Of a stretch of 38,223 bases of DNA, positions 15,490 through 23,532 are shown in pieces. The first letter of the stretch is position 1. Every line of letters begins with the position of its first letter. The position numbers and the translations under genes are program-made. The notes beneath the pieces are model-generated. The model made no database searches. It saw only the letters and a list, made by a program, of their open reading frames with translations, and was not told the DNA's origin. This stretch comes from Desulfobacteraceae bacterium (GTDB lineage Bacteria; Desulfobacterota; Desulfobacteria; Desulfobacterales; Desulfobacteraceae): positions 1 through 38,223 of the forward strand of contig JAAEKY010000736.1 in the NCBI GenBank assembly GCA_024227235.1. The letters are read 5' to 3'.

Positions 15490-17022
15490 TTAAAAATCAT
15501 CCGGAAACTCTTGGTCTGCAACATTTAAGAAGGCTTTTACAACTTCCGGATCAAACTGAGTTCCTGAGTTCTCCTTAATAATATTAATTACTTTAATTTT
15601 TTCCATCCTTTTTCTATAAGCCCTGTCAGAGGCCATAGCATCAAATGAATCAGCTACAAACATTATTCTTGCCAATTTTGGTATTTCATCTCCCTTAAGT
15701 CCATCTGGATAGCCCTTACCATCAAACCGCTCGTGGTGATGGCGGATAATCTCCATTTCTTTATCCCACAATCCAAGCTTACTGATAATATCCGCACCGA
15801 TGACCGGATGTTCCTTAATTTTCTCAAATTCCTCTTCTGTCAATTTTCCTGGTTTTAAAAGGATATCATCCCGAATGCCTATTTTCCCAATATCATGTAG
15901 ACTTCCGGCAAAACTGACAATGTCTAATTCTTCTTCAGTACACCCCATTTCTTTAGAAATCATATGGGCATATTTAGCCACCCTTGTTGAATGTTTTCGT
16001 GTATACAGATCTCTGACCTCTAATGCCCGTACAAACGCATAAAGCGTGGAAAAAAGATTGTCATAAATATTTTCATATAAAGCGATATTCTCAATCGCAG
16101 AGGCGGCTTTCTGGGTAATAAAACTCATATAATATAAATCTTTTTCATTAAAAACTTTCTTGGCACTAAATGAAAATGCACTGGCAATACCAAAAATCTT
16201 GTCCCTGATTTTCAAAGGTACGATCATCAAAGAATGAATCACATCATCGAGGTGAACATTTTTCCCTAAACCTGAAATAAGGCAGGGGTTATGATCCGTG
16301 CTTAAGACATCAAGAATGAATGTATTTGCCATTTCAGAAAGATCTTTTCCAAATAATAAGCGTACGGCTTCATTTTCAATACCGCAATCCGTACTCGCAA
16401 CCTGAACTAATGATTTTTCCTGATCTGAATATATATGGAAAAAAGCCTTATCCGCTTTTAATTCCTCAACACCTAAATCAACTACTTTATTAAAAATGCT
16501 ATAGCTTGAGTCTGTGGAAGAAAAATCTTCCATTACACGGTTTAAAGTATTAACTTCATCAACCCTTTCGAGCAACTCATGGTTTAATTTTTTTAATCGT
16601 TCCTGACGATCCACCTCTTCTTTTAAAATCAAATTTTCAACAAACAGCTCGCGTTCTCTTAAAATCCGTTTGAGCGTTAATTCCATCTGCTCGAGGTTAA
16701 CCGGCTTTATCAAATAGTCAACCACACCATTTTTTAAAGTCTCAATGGAATTCTCCAATGAAGGGTATCCAGTCATTATTACTACAGGAAGGGTACTTTC
16801 TAATTGCCTGATGTTCTCAGCCAATTCCAGGCCATCCATTAGCGGCATATTAATATCGGTAAACACACACTCAATTTTTACCTTGTTCAAAATTTCAAGT
16901 GCTTCGACTCCGTTACCCGCAGTGTAAACCTCGTAGCCTTTTCTTTGAAAATATCCTTCAGTTACATCAAGGATACCTTCCTCATCATCAACCACTAAAA
17001 TTTTAATTGGATCATTTCTCAT
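15490..17022 (-). CDS. Response regulator with GAF-like and HD-GYP domains (c-di-GMP phosphodiesterase)
   Basis: About 510 residues. The N-terminal receiver carries the acidic pair and phospho-acceptor Asp56 ('VFTDINMPLMDG'). A coiled linker and a GAF-like sensory domain follow (about 165-315). The C-terminal HD-GYP domain has HDIGKIGI, HPVIGAD, HHHE and DGKGYPDGLKGDEIP, that is a full metal- and substrate-binding set, so c-di-GMP hydrolysis is expected. I chose the ATG at 17022; an in-frame TTG at 17037 lies three bases after a GAGGAG site and could be the true start. With the PilZ gene downstream it forms a c-di-GMP module beside the flagellar regulators. Confidence 0.9.
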   Translation of the reverse strand: MRNDPIKILVVDDEEGILDVTEGYFQRKGYEVYTAGNGVEALEILNKVKIECVFTDINMPLMDGLELAENIRQLESTLPVVIMTGYPSLENSIETLKNGVVDYLIKPVNLEQMELTLKRILRERELFVENLILKEEVDRQERLKKLNHELLERVDEVNTLNRVMEDFSSTDSSYSIFNKVVDLGVEELKADKAFFHIYSDQEKSLVQVASTDCGIENEAVRLLFGKDLSEMANTFILDVLSTDHNPCLISGLGKNVHLDDVIHSLMIVPLKIRDKIFGIASAFSFSAKKVFNEKDLYYMSFITQKAASAIENIALYENIYDNLFSTLYAFVRALEVRDLYTRKHSTRVAKYAHMISKEMGCTEEELDIVSFAGSLHDIGKIGIRDDILLKPGKLTEEEFEKIKEHPVIGADIISKLGLWDKEMEIIRHHHERFDGKGYPDGLKGDEIPKLARIMFVADSFDAMASDRAYRKRMEKIKVINIIKENSGTQFDPEVVKAFLNVADQEFPDDF

Positions 17023-17133
17023 CTTTACTAATACCAATCTCTCCTCAATACAATTAAGTTATCCATTAAATGTATCTTAAACGATTTCTTTTATCAACAA
17101 AAAACCACCCGATCAATCTCCTTATTACATATG

Positions 17134-17177
17134 TGAATATAATTCGTGGAAATATTCTATTTTGACGAATTATATTC
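17134..17177. promoter_or_regulatory. Candidate Lrp-type operator: perfect 13-bp inverted repeat
   Basis: GAATATAATTCGT at 17134-17146 is the exact reverse complement of 17165-17177, with an 18-base spacer. Each arm is itself a near-palindrome of the form GAAT-N3-ATTC, and the two centres are about 33 bases apart, close to three helical turns. Similar GAATATT words occur at 17148-17156 (reverse) and 17199-17205, over the -10 region. The array ends directly at the -35 box of the lrp promoter, which fits autoregulation by the Lrp/AsnC protein. Confidence 0.6.
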
Positions 17178-17206
17178 TTGACAAAATTAATTTTAAAGAA
17201 TATTAT
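17178..17206 (+). promoter_or_regulatory. Sigma-70 promoter of the lrp-lysA-cutA operon
   Basis: TTGACA at 17178-17183, a 17-base spacer and TATTAT at 17201-17206 give a near-consensus promoter (11 of 12 bases). Transcription should start near 17213, about 39 bases before the Lrp start codon. Confidence 0.75.
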
Positions 17207-17251
17207 ACTTAAATAACTAATTTTTAGAAACTTTAGAAAGCACGTATTATA

Positions 17252-17710
17252 ATGGACAAAATTGATCTCCAAATCCTTCAAATTTTACAGAGGAAAGCGC
17301 GTGTACCAAATGTAGAAATTTCCAGAAATATTGGGATGGCACCTTCTGCCGTGTTAGAACGTATTAAAAAATTAGAAGTCCAGGGTGTGATTCAAGGATA
17401 TGAAGTTCGCCTTAATCCGAAGATGTTCAATTGTTCAATGGTGGCTTTTATTCAAATAGAAATCGATACGCCAGGCAAGCTTGTAGAAATCGGGGAAACA
17501 CTTTCGAAGATAGAACAAATCCAAGAGGCGCACTACCTTGCAGGTAATGATTGCCTGATGGTAAAGTTGCGTGTCTGCGACAACAATGAGCTTGAAACTA
17601 TTTCAAGAACCAAAATAGCGCCCCTTGAGGGTGTAAAACGGACCAAAACCTTTATCGCGCTTTCCACATATAAAGAAAGCGCCAAAATAATGCTACCCCA
17701 AACTCTATAA
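17252..17710 (+). CDS. Lrp/AsnC-family transcriptional regulator
   Basis: A 152-residue protein. The N-terminal helix-turn-helix (about 3-55) reads 'IDLQILQILQRKARVPNVEIS' then 'AVLERIKKLEVQGVIQGY', classic for the family. The C-terminal RAM/ligand domain (about 65-140) contains the glycine-containing loop 'AHYLAGNDCLMVKLRV'. Such proteins form octamers and respond to amino acids. It lies 17 bases upstream of lysA, so lysine or diaminopimelate is a plausible effector, but that is inference. A large inverted repeat just upstream of its promoter suggests autoregulation. Confidence 0.92.
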   Translation: MDKIDLQILQILQRKARVPNVEISRNIGMAPSAVLERIKKLEVQGVIQGYEVRLNPKMFNCSMVAFIQIEIDTPGKLVEIGETLSKIEQIQEAHYLAGNDCLMVKLRVCDNNELETISRTKIAPLEGVKRTKTFIALSTYKESAKIMLPQTL

Positions 17711-17727
17711 CAGGAAACTTATTTGCC

Positions 17728-18990
17728 ATGCCAATGTCAGATTCATACATGAAAAGACTCTCGAAAATTCTTCCACAAACTGTTAAAACCTTTGGAACGC
17801 CTTTCCATATTTATGACGAAAAAGGGATAAAAGAAACGTGTTGTAAGCTGAACACTGCTTTTGAAAATATTGGAGGATTCAAAGAATTTTTTGCTGTCAA
17901 AGCTTTACCCAACCCGTCTATAATGAAAATATTGAGAAAAGAAGGGTTTGGCTTTGATTGCAGTTCAACACCGGAGATAGAGCTTTCAAGACAGGTTGGC
18001 GGGCTAAAAGAAGATATCATGTTCACATCAAACAATACCAGTGCTCCTCAATTTAAAGCTGCAATAAAAAATGGCGGATGTATTCTAAACTTAGATGACA
18101 TCTCCTTAATTTCCAAACTGGCTGATACCCCTGAGCTTATCTGCTTTAGATACAATCCCGGTCCGCGACGGAAAGGCAATAAGATTATTGGGAATCCCGT
18201 CGAATCAAAATATGGTGTCAGCCACGATCAAATTGTAGATGCTTATAGCCAATCCATAAAACTTGGAGTTAAACGCTTTGGTATTCACACTATGCTGGCA
18301 TCTAATGAGCTGAATTTTGAATATATGGTTGAAACCACTCGAATGCTTTTGGATATTACCAAACTGGTATGTGAAAAGCTAAACATCACCTTTGAGTTTA
18401 TCAATATTGGCGGCGGACTTGGCATTCCTTATACACCGGATACCCCCCCCTTTGATCTGAATGCAATGGCCCGTGAAACGATTATTCTTTTCAACAAATT
18501 TAAAAAACAAAATGGCTGGGCTCCTAAACTTTATATGGAAAGTGGCCGTTTTATAACCGGGCCACATGGCGTACTTGTCACATCAGTGATTAACCATAAA
18601 AATATTTATAGGAAGTATATTGGTGTAGATGCCTCTATGTCAGCTCTCATGCGGCCGGGCATGTACGATGCCTATCACCATATCCATGTTCATGAAAAAG
18701 AAAATGACACACAATTAGAAAAAGCAGACGTGGTGGGTGCTTTATGTGAGAACATAGATAAATTTGCTGTTCAAAGAGAATTGCCAGATACTGTTGAGGG
18801 TGATATTTTGGTCATCCATGATACGGGTGCCCACGGACATGCAATGGGATTTAATTATAACGGCCACCTAAGACCCAAAGAATTGCTGTTAAAAGAGGAT
18901 TCAAGTGTTGAGATGATCAGAAGAGCGGAGTCCATAGATGACTATTTTTCAACACTCAATTTTGAGCCTAAAACCTTGACATTCACTTAA
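17728..18990 (+). CDS. lysA: Diaminopimelate decarboxylase
   Basis: A 420-residue PLP enzyme of fold type III. The PLP lysine is Lys58 in 'FFAVKALPNPSI'. The glycine-rich phosphate loop 'INIGGGLGIPY', the 'MESGRFITGPHG' block and the active-site Cys region 'GALCENIDKF' are present. It converts meso-diaminopimelate to lysine. The specificity block has CEN where many LysA have CES, so a related decarboxylase specificity cannot be fully excluded. An AGGAAA ribosome site is ten bases before the ATG at 17728; a second in-frame ATG lies at 17734. It is in one operon with the Lrp-type regulator and cutA. Confidence 0.82.
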   Translation: MPMSDSYMKRLSKILPQTVKTFGTPFHIYDEKGIKETCCKLNTAFENIGGFKEFFAVKALPNPSIMKILRKEGFGFDCSSTPEIELSRQVGGLKEDIMFTSNNTSAPQFKAAIKNGGCILNLDDISLISKLADTPELICFRYNPGPRRKGNKIIGNPVESKYGVSHDQIVDAYSQSIKLGVKRFGIHTMLASNELNFEYMVETTRMLLDITKLVCEKLNITFEFINIGGGLGIPYTPDTPPFDLNAMARETIILFNKFKKQNGWAPKLYMESGRFITGPHGVLVTSVINHKNIYRKYIGVDASMSALMRPGMYDAYHHIHVHEKENDTQLEKADVVGALCENIDKFAVQRELPDTVEGDILVIHDTGAHGHAMGFNYNGHLRPKELLLKEDSSVEMIRRAESIDDYFSTLNFEPKTLTFT

Positions 18991-19014
18991 ACTCAACCAA
19001 AGAAAAAAACTATT

Positions 19015-19329
19015 ATGGAATACTGTATTATTCTGACAACCTGTCCTAATGATGACGAAGCAAATAGTCTTGCATCAAAACTCATCAAAGAGAAACTGGC
19101 AGCCTGTGTTCAGCTTACCCCCATCAAAAGTTACTATAGCTGGAAAAACGAACAGCACATTGACCCTGAAATTAAGCTGCTCATAAAAACAAGGACAAAG
19201 TTGTATGAATCTGTTGAACAACTCATCAAAAAAAGTCACAGCTATGACGTCCCCCAAATTGTTCAAATTCCAATCAATGATGGCTCTGATCAATATTTAG
19301 ACTGGATTGATGAGAATACCACTGATTAG
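19015..19329 (+). CDS. cutA: Divalent-ion tolerance protein CutA
   Basis: A 104-residue protein of the CutA1 family, a stable PII-like trimer. The conserved blocks are 'KLIKEKLAACVQLTPIKSYYSWK', 'LLIKTRTKLYESVEQLI' and 'SYDVPQIVQIPI', covering the whole protein at normal length. It has been linked to copper tolerance, but the molecular function remains unclear. It follows lysA by 24 bases and is the last gene of the operon. Confidence 0.93.
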   Translation: MEYCIILTTCPNDDEANSLASKLIKEKLAACVQLTPIKSYYSWKNEQHIDPEIKLLIKTRTKLYESVEQLIKKSHSYDVPQIVQIPINDGSDQYLDWIDENTTD

Positions 19330-19679
19330 TTATAAGTAGAAAACGAAATAGTATTTGAACCAAGCCTCACCCATCTGTTGCGTTGCTCCGAAATCCTGCC
19401 AAATTATAAGAGTTGCCTCATGTACAGCAGCTCACTCCGGTCTCAAGATTTCTTACGCCTTGCATATGGTAATTTTGCGAGCTTTGCTCCTCTACAAGCC
19501 ACCCGAATACAGGGTTTCCGATCAGGCCCTAAATAAATAAAATTTTAATAAAATACAAACTTAAATATTATCTGCCCCCACAAATATATAAAATCTCTTA
19601 TTTTCCCTGTACTTTAATCAAATTTTATTTAATAATTGAGTCTTTTATTCACCTTTATTAGGATAGCAGGAGAAATTCA
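19330..19679. other. 350-bp non-coding region with palindromic repeat
   Basis: The region between cutA and the CoA-hydrolase gene contains a repeat-like dyad at 19372-19468 and, further right, AT-rich sequence leading to a GCAGGAG ribosome site at 19667-19673. No clear terminator or promoter was found. A 61-codon frame across the repeat is not credible as a gene. Confidence 0.7.
19372..19468. repeat. REP/BIME-like 97-bp imperfect dyad
   Basis: The left arm starts CATCTGTTGCGTTGC and ends GAAATC (19372-19395). The right arm runs from GATTTC to GCATATG (19447-19468). The arms pair imperfectly, with a middle section holding CTCATGTACAGC. The sequence is less AT-rich than its surroundings. A related start, CATCTGCTACGCTAC, is seen at 38208-38222 at the window edge, which suggests a dispersed family. 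Confidence 0.5.
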
Positions 19680-21548
19680 ATGAATCTTAGGGATACCTAC
19701 CCTGAAAAATTATTAACAGCAAAAGAAAGTGTCCAAAAAATAAAAAACGGCTCCAGGGTATTTATCGGTACAGGATGCGGTGAACCTCAGACCTTAATTA
19801 GAGCCATGATTGAAGATTTATCCATTCAGGATATTGTTATTTATCAAATGCTGTCTTCGACGCTATCCAAATATGTTAACGACGAAAATTTCCTTTCAAG
19901 ATTCTCTATTAAACTATTCTTTATTTCCATTTTAATGCGCCAATCTGCTTTTGAAGGGAAAATTGATTATATACCCGTCTATTTATCTCAGATCCCTCAA
20001 ATTTTCACAAACCATGAAATCGGCCTTGATGTTGCACTAATACAGGTCAGTCCTCCGGATGACCATGGGTATTGCAGCTTAGGAATTTCTGTTGACATTA
20101 CCCTTTCGGGAATGAAGAATGCCGAAATTGTCATTGCCCAAGTGAACCCGGAAATGCCCAGGACCTGGGGTGACAGTATGGTCCATATTGATGAAATTGA
20201 TTATCTTGTAGAACATAAAGAGCCACTTTTGGAATCCCTTCCAGAAATGAAAAACCGAAAAGTCATTGAAAGAATCGGCCATTATGTCAATATGTTAGTA
20301 GATGATGGTGCGACACTGCAAATTGGATTTGGCCATTTACCCGATGCGGTGGTTCCCTATCTTGCTGACAAAAAAGACTTGGGCATCCATACACAGGTAA
20401 TCACGGATGGACTGTTACCCTTGTTTAAAAAGAAAGTAATCACTAACAAAAGAAAATCATACCTTGAAGATAAGGTTGTTGCATCTCTGTGTATGGGATC
20501 CAGAGAATTGTATGATTACGTGGATAACAACCCCATCTTTTATTTCAAATCCTCGGAATTTGTTAATGATCCCAATGTCATTGCCAAAAATGACAATTTT
20601 ATTTCTATTAGTTCTGCACTTGAGGTGGATCTAACAGGACAGGTGTGCACAGACTCTAAAGGCTATCTTTTTTACAGTGGTATTGGAGATCAGGTTGATT
20701 TCATAAGGGGTTCATCTATGTCAAAGGGTGGTTTTTCTATTATTATTATTCCTTCCACTGCCCAGAATGGTAAAGTATCAAGAATTGTACCCCATTTAAG
20801 TGAAGGTGCTGGTGTGGCAACCACCAGGGGAGATATTGATATCATTGTTACTGAATATGGTATTGCTGAAATGCGTAGAAAAAGTATCTATCAACGGGTG
20901 ATGGAACTTGCCCGGATAGCCCATCCAAAATTCAGAAAGAATCTAATCGAAGAAGCAAAAAAAAGACATTATATATTCCCGGATCAGTTGCCACCGACTA
21001 CACAAGACCTTCTTTTTCTGGATCAATATCTATATTCATTAAAACTTGCCAATGGAAAAAATGTTGATTTCAGGCCTCTTTTGCCCTCTGATGAGTTTGA
21101 ATCCAGACATTTTTACTACTCTTTACAGGAAGATTCTATTTACTATAGATTTTTCAATAAAAGAAAAGTTTTCTCAAGAGATATGCTTCAAAAGCAATGG
21201 GCTCAGGTTGATTACAGAAGAAATATGACCATTATTGGATTGATGCAGATAGGAAAAAGAAAACAAATTGTGGCCATCGGCTCTTATGCTGAAGTGGCCA
21301 AAGACTCGGCTGAAGTGGCTTTCCTTGTTAAGGAAAAACTACATAGAATGGGTATTGGATCTTATTTACTTGAAATTCTTGAAACCATTGCAAAAGAAAA
21401 TCATTATAAACGATTTACTGCAACCGTCCTGGCTGAAAATGAAAAAATGATCAATGTCTTTCAAAAAAGGTATCCCACTGCTAAATTTTTAAGGAGCGGG
21501 AGTGGAGAAGTTGAAGTTGAAATGCAATTTCACCCTAAAAAAGACTGA
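19680..21548 (+). CDS. Acetyl-CoA hydrolase/transferase fused to GNAT acetyltransferase
   Basis: A 622-residue fusion. About 1-190 and 210-430 are the two halves of an acetyl-CoA hydrolase/CoA-transferase family I protein ('FIGTGCGEPQTL', 'LQIGFGHLPDAVVPYL', 'GIGDQVDFIRGSSMSKGG', 'DIDIIVTEYGIAEMR'). About 465-605 is a GNAT domain with the acetyl-CoA loop 'HRMGIGS'. The block that normally reads GIHTE with the catalytic Glu reads GIHTQ here; the residue is Gln239 (CAG at 20394-20396). Fusions of this shape are known in deltaproteobacteria. The substrate is unknown, and the Gln may abolish or alter CoA transfer. It faces an acyl-CoA synthetase gene convergently, so acyl-CoA metabolism is the likely setting. 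Confidence 0.87.
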   Translation: MNLRDTYPEKLLTAKESVQKIKNGSRVFIGTGCGEPQTLIRAMIEDLSIQDIVIYQMLSSTLSKYVNDENFLSRFSIKLFFISILMRQSAFEGKIDYIPVYLSQIPQIFTNHEIGLDVALIQVSPPDDHGYCSLGISVDITLSGMKNAEIVIAQVNPEMPRTWGDSMVHIDEIDYLVEHKEPLLESLPEMKNRKVIERIGHYVNMLVDDGATLQIGFGHLPDAVVPYLADKKDLGIHTQVITDGLLPLFKKKVITNKRKSYLEDKVVASLCMGSRELYDYVDNNPIFYFKSSEFVNDPNVIAKNDNFISISSALEVDLTGQVCTDSKGYLFYSGIGDQVDFIRGSSMSKGGFSIIIIPSTAQNGKVSRIVPHLSEGAGVATTRGDIDIIVTEYGIAEMRRKSIYQRVMELARIAHPKFRKNLIEEAKKRHYIFPDQLPPTTQDLLFLDQYLYSLKLANGKNVDFRPLLPSDEFESRHFYYSLQEDSIYYRFFNKRKVFSRDMLQKQWAQVDYRRNMTIIGLMQIGKRKQIVAIGSYAEVAKDSAEVAFLVKEKLHRMGIGSYLLEILETIAKENHYKRFTATVLAENEKMINVFQKRYPTAKFLRSGSGEVEVEMQFHPKKD

Positions 21549-21637
21549 TAATTTTTATGTCTCGGAATATAATAATAGGACTGTATTTTTGAATCGGACA
21601 CAAAAATTGGGCTAAAGGATATTTTTTTAGACAGTTT

Positions 21638-23398
21638 TTATTTTTTAGAACTCAACTCAGGGAAATCCCAATAAAAATATTCCTTTATGCCGTCCTCAGA
21701 TGAATTATCATCCTGCTTATTCATCTCAATTTGCCTTAACTCAATTCGTCTAATTTTACCGCTGATCGTTTTTGGGACTTCAGGAACAAATTCAATAATT
21801 CTAGGAATTTTAAATCTAGGCAAAATGGTAATGGTATGTTTAAACAGCTCTAAGGCCAGTTCTTTTGATTCTTGATAGTTTGGTGTTAAAATCACATAGG
21901 CTTTAACCAGCTGATATCTATGGGGGTCCGGAGAACCGATAACTGCTGCTTCTGCCACGGCAGGATGCTCTATGAGCGTACTTTCAACTTCGAAAGGACC
22001 AATTCTATGGTCAGACGATTTAATAACGTCATCTGCTCTTCCCACATACCACCAATACCCTTGGTCATCAAAAAATGCCCTATCTCCGGTATAATAATAA
22101 TTATCTACAAAGACTGAGCTCATTTTTTCAGGGTTTCCAATATATTCTGGGAAAAGGCCAACGGCTCGCCACCGATCTAATTTTACAACGATATGCCCCT
22201 CCTGGCCAGGTATATTGATTTCATTGCCTTCATTATCAGCCAATGCCATGTCATACATAAAAGATGGGATTCCAAAAGATCCTGATTTTATTTTGCCTTT
22301 CATCCAGGGAGGATTACCAATCATCGCTGTGGATTCAGTTTGCCCGTAATAATCTCTGATCTCTGTAGTGGTATGTTTTTTCCATTTATCAATTATTTCT
22401 GAACTTAAAGGTTCTCCAGCACTGATGGATTGCTTTAAATTGGACAGGTTAAAAGAATCAAGATTCATATTTACAAACATTCTCCAGGCAGTCGGAGGGG
22501 CACAAAAGGTTGTGATTTTGTGTCTTGAGATGGCATCAAGATATTGTTCACCATCTAAAAGAGAATATTTAAACCCGGTGGTTGTGGCACCAACATTAAA
22601 GGGCGCAAAAAAGCTGGACCATGCCCATTTTGCCCATCCAGGCGCACTCAGATTATGATGAATATCGTCAGGTTTTATACCCATCATCACTGTGGTGGAT
22701 AAATGTCCGACAGGATAGGACACAGCTGTGTGTCCGACTCGTTTGGGAAGGCCTGTTGTTCCCGATGTAAAAAAACAAAACAAGAGGTCATCGGGTTTTG
22801 TTTTTGCTGCCTTTGCCTCGGTGGATTCATTTTCAATGGCATCAAAAGATACCCATCCTGCCTTTTTACCTAATACCAGTTTGAGTTTAGGTTGGATATT
22901 GGTTTCTTCAAGGACTTTATCAATCAGGCATGCGGATTTTTCATCTGCCATGATAACAGTAGGGGAATACGTTTCAAACCTGAATTCCAATTCTCTTGGG
23001 GTCATTGTTGTTGCTGTAGGAACAGATACAATCCCTGCTTTAATGCAGGCAACCCCCGCAAACCAGTTTTCAGGCAGAACAGGACTCATCATATAAAGAT
23101 TATCCCCTTTCTTGAGTCCTGATTTTTCAAATAGATTAATCAGCTGGTTTGCTTTTTCTGATACTGTTTTAAATGTATATGTTTTGGTCTCAAGTGTACC
23201 AATATCTGTCCAGATTAATGCATTTTTATCTGGATTCTGATTCACATGAAGTGTTTCAAAAATCTCTTGGGCCCAATTAAAATATTTAGGCATTTCCATG
23301 GTATTCACCTTGGAAAACAGCGTCTTGGCACAACTTTCTTTTTCTAAGGCATTTTCCATCAAGTTAATCCGGATAACCTCTTTAAAAAGCTCTTTCAT
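21638..23398 (-). CDS. AMP-forming acyl-CoA synthetase (medium-chain ACSM-like)
   Basis: A 586-residue member of the ANL adenylating enzymes. The ATP phosphate loop TSGTTGLPK is at 211-219. The motif 'YYGQTES' binds the adenylate, 'YYTGDRAFFDDQGYWWYVGRADDVIK' holds the hinge, and 'PKTISGKIRR' near residue 550 carries the catalytic lysine. It makes acyl-CoA from a carboxylic acid, ATP and CoA. The style resembles medium-chain or aromatic acyl-CoA synthetases, but the substrate cannot be fixed by eye. The start ATG at 23398 is preceded by AAGGAG. It is convergent with the CoA-hydrolase fusion and divergent from the Dus gene. Confidence 0.9.
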   Translation of the reverse strand: MKELFKEVIRINLMENALEKESCAKTLFSKVNTMEMPKYFNWAQEIFETLHVNQNPDKNALIWTDIGTLETKTYTFKTVSEKANQLINLFEKSGLKKGDNLYMMSPVLPENWFAGVACIKAGIVSVPTATTMTPRELEFRFETYSPTVIMADEKSACLIDKVLEETNIQPKLKLVLGKKAGWVSFDAIENESTEAKAAKTKPDDLLFCFFTSGTTGLPKRVGHTAVSYPVGHLSTTVMMGIKPDDIHHNLSAPGWAKWAWSSFFAPFNVGATTTGFKYSLLDGEQYLDAISRHKITTFCAPPTAWRMFVNMNLDSFNLSNLKQSISAGEPLSSEIIDKWKKHTTTEIRDYYGQTESTAMIGNPPWMKGKIKSGSFGIPSFMYDMALADNEGNEINIPGQEGHIVVKLDRWRAVGLFPEYIGNPEKMSSVFVDNYYYTGDRAFFDDQGYWWYVGRADDVIKSSDHRIGPFEVESTLIEHPAVAEAAVIGSPDPHRYQLVKAYVILTPNYQESKELALELFKHTITILPRFKIPRIIEFVPEVPKTISGKIRRIELRQIEMNKQDDNSSEDGIKEYFYWDFPELSSKK

Positions 23399-23464
23399 AC
23401 CTTTAAAACACTCCTTGCAATCTTTTTTAATGTTATATATAAGCTAAGGTCAAAAACACTTGGT

Positions 23465-23494
23465 TGTATAAGTTATCACAATAATGTTTGTCAA
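23465..23494 (-). promoter_or_regulatory. Probable sigma-70 promoter of the acyl-CoA synthetase gene
   Basis: On the minus strand TTGACA (23494-23489), an 18-base spacer and TATACA (23470-23465) lie about 65 bases before the start codon. The -35 box is perfect and the -10 box matches 4 of 6. A TTGTGATAA word lies between the boxes, but I cannot assign a regulator. Confidence 0.4.
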
Positions 23495-23532
23495 AGTTTT
23501 TTTCTTAATACTATTAATTTAAGAGACCTTTG

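Noticed and set aside
19355-19540. 61-codon open frame across the intergenic dyad repeat
   Set aside because: It is explained by the repeat, has no ribosome site, and its composition is unlike the neighbouring genes.
23488-23514. Plus-strand promoter for the first Dus gene (TTGTCA, 15-base spacer, TACTAT)
   Set aside because: The spacer is too short and the same bases form a better minus-strand promoter for the acyl-CoA synthetase.
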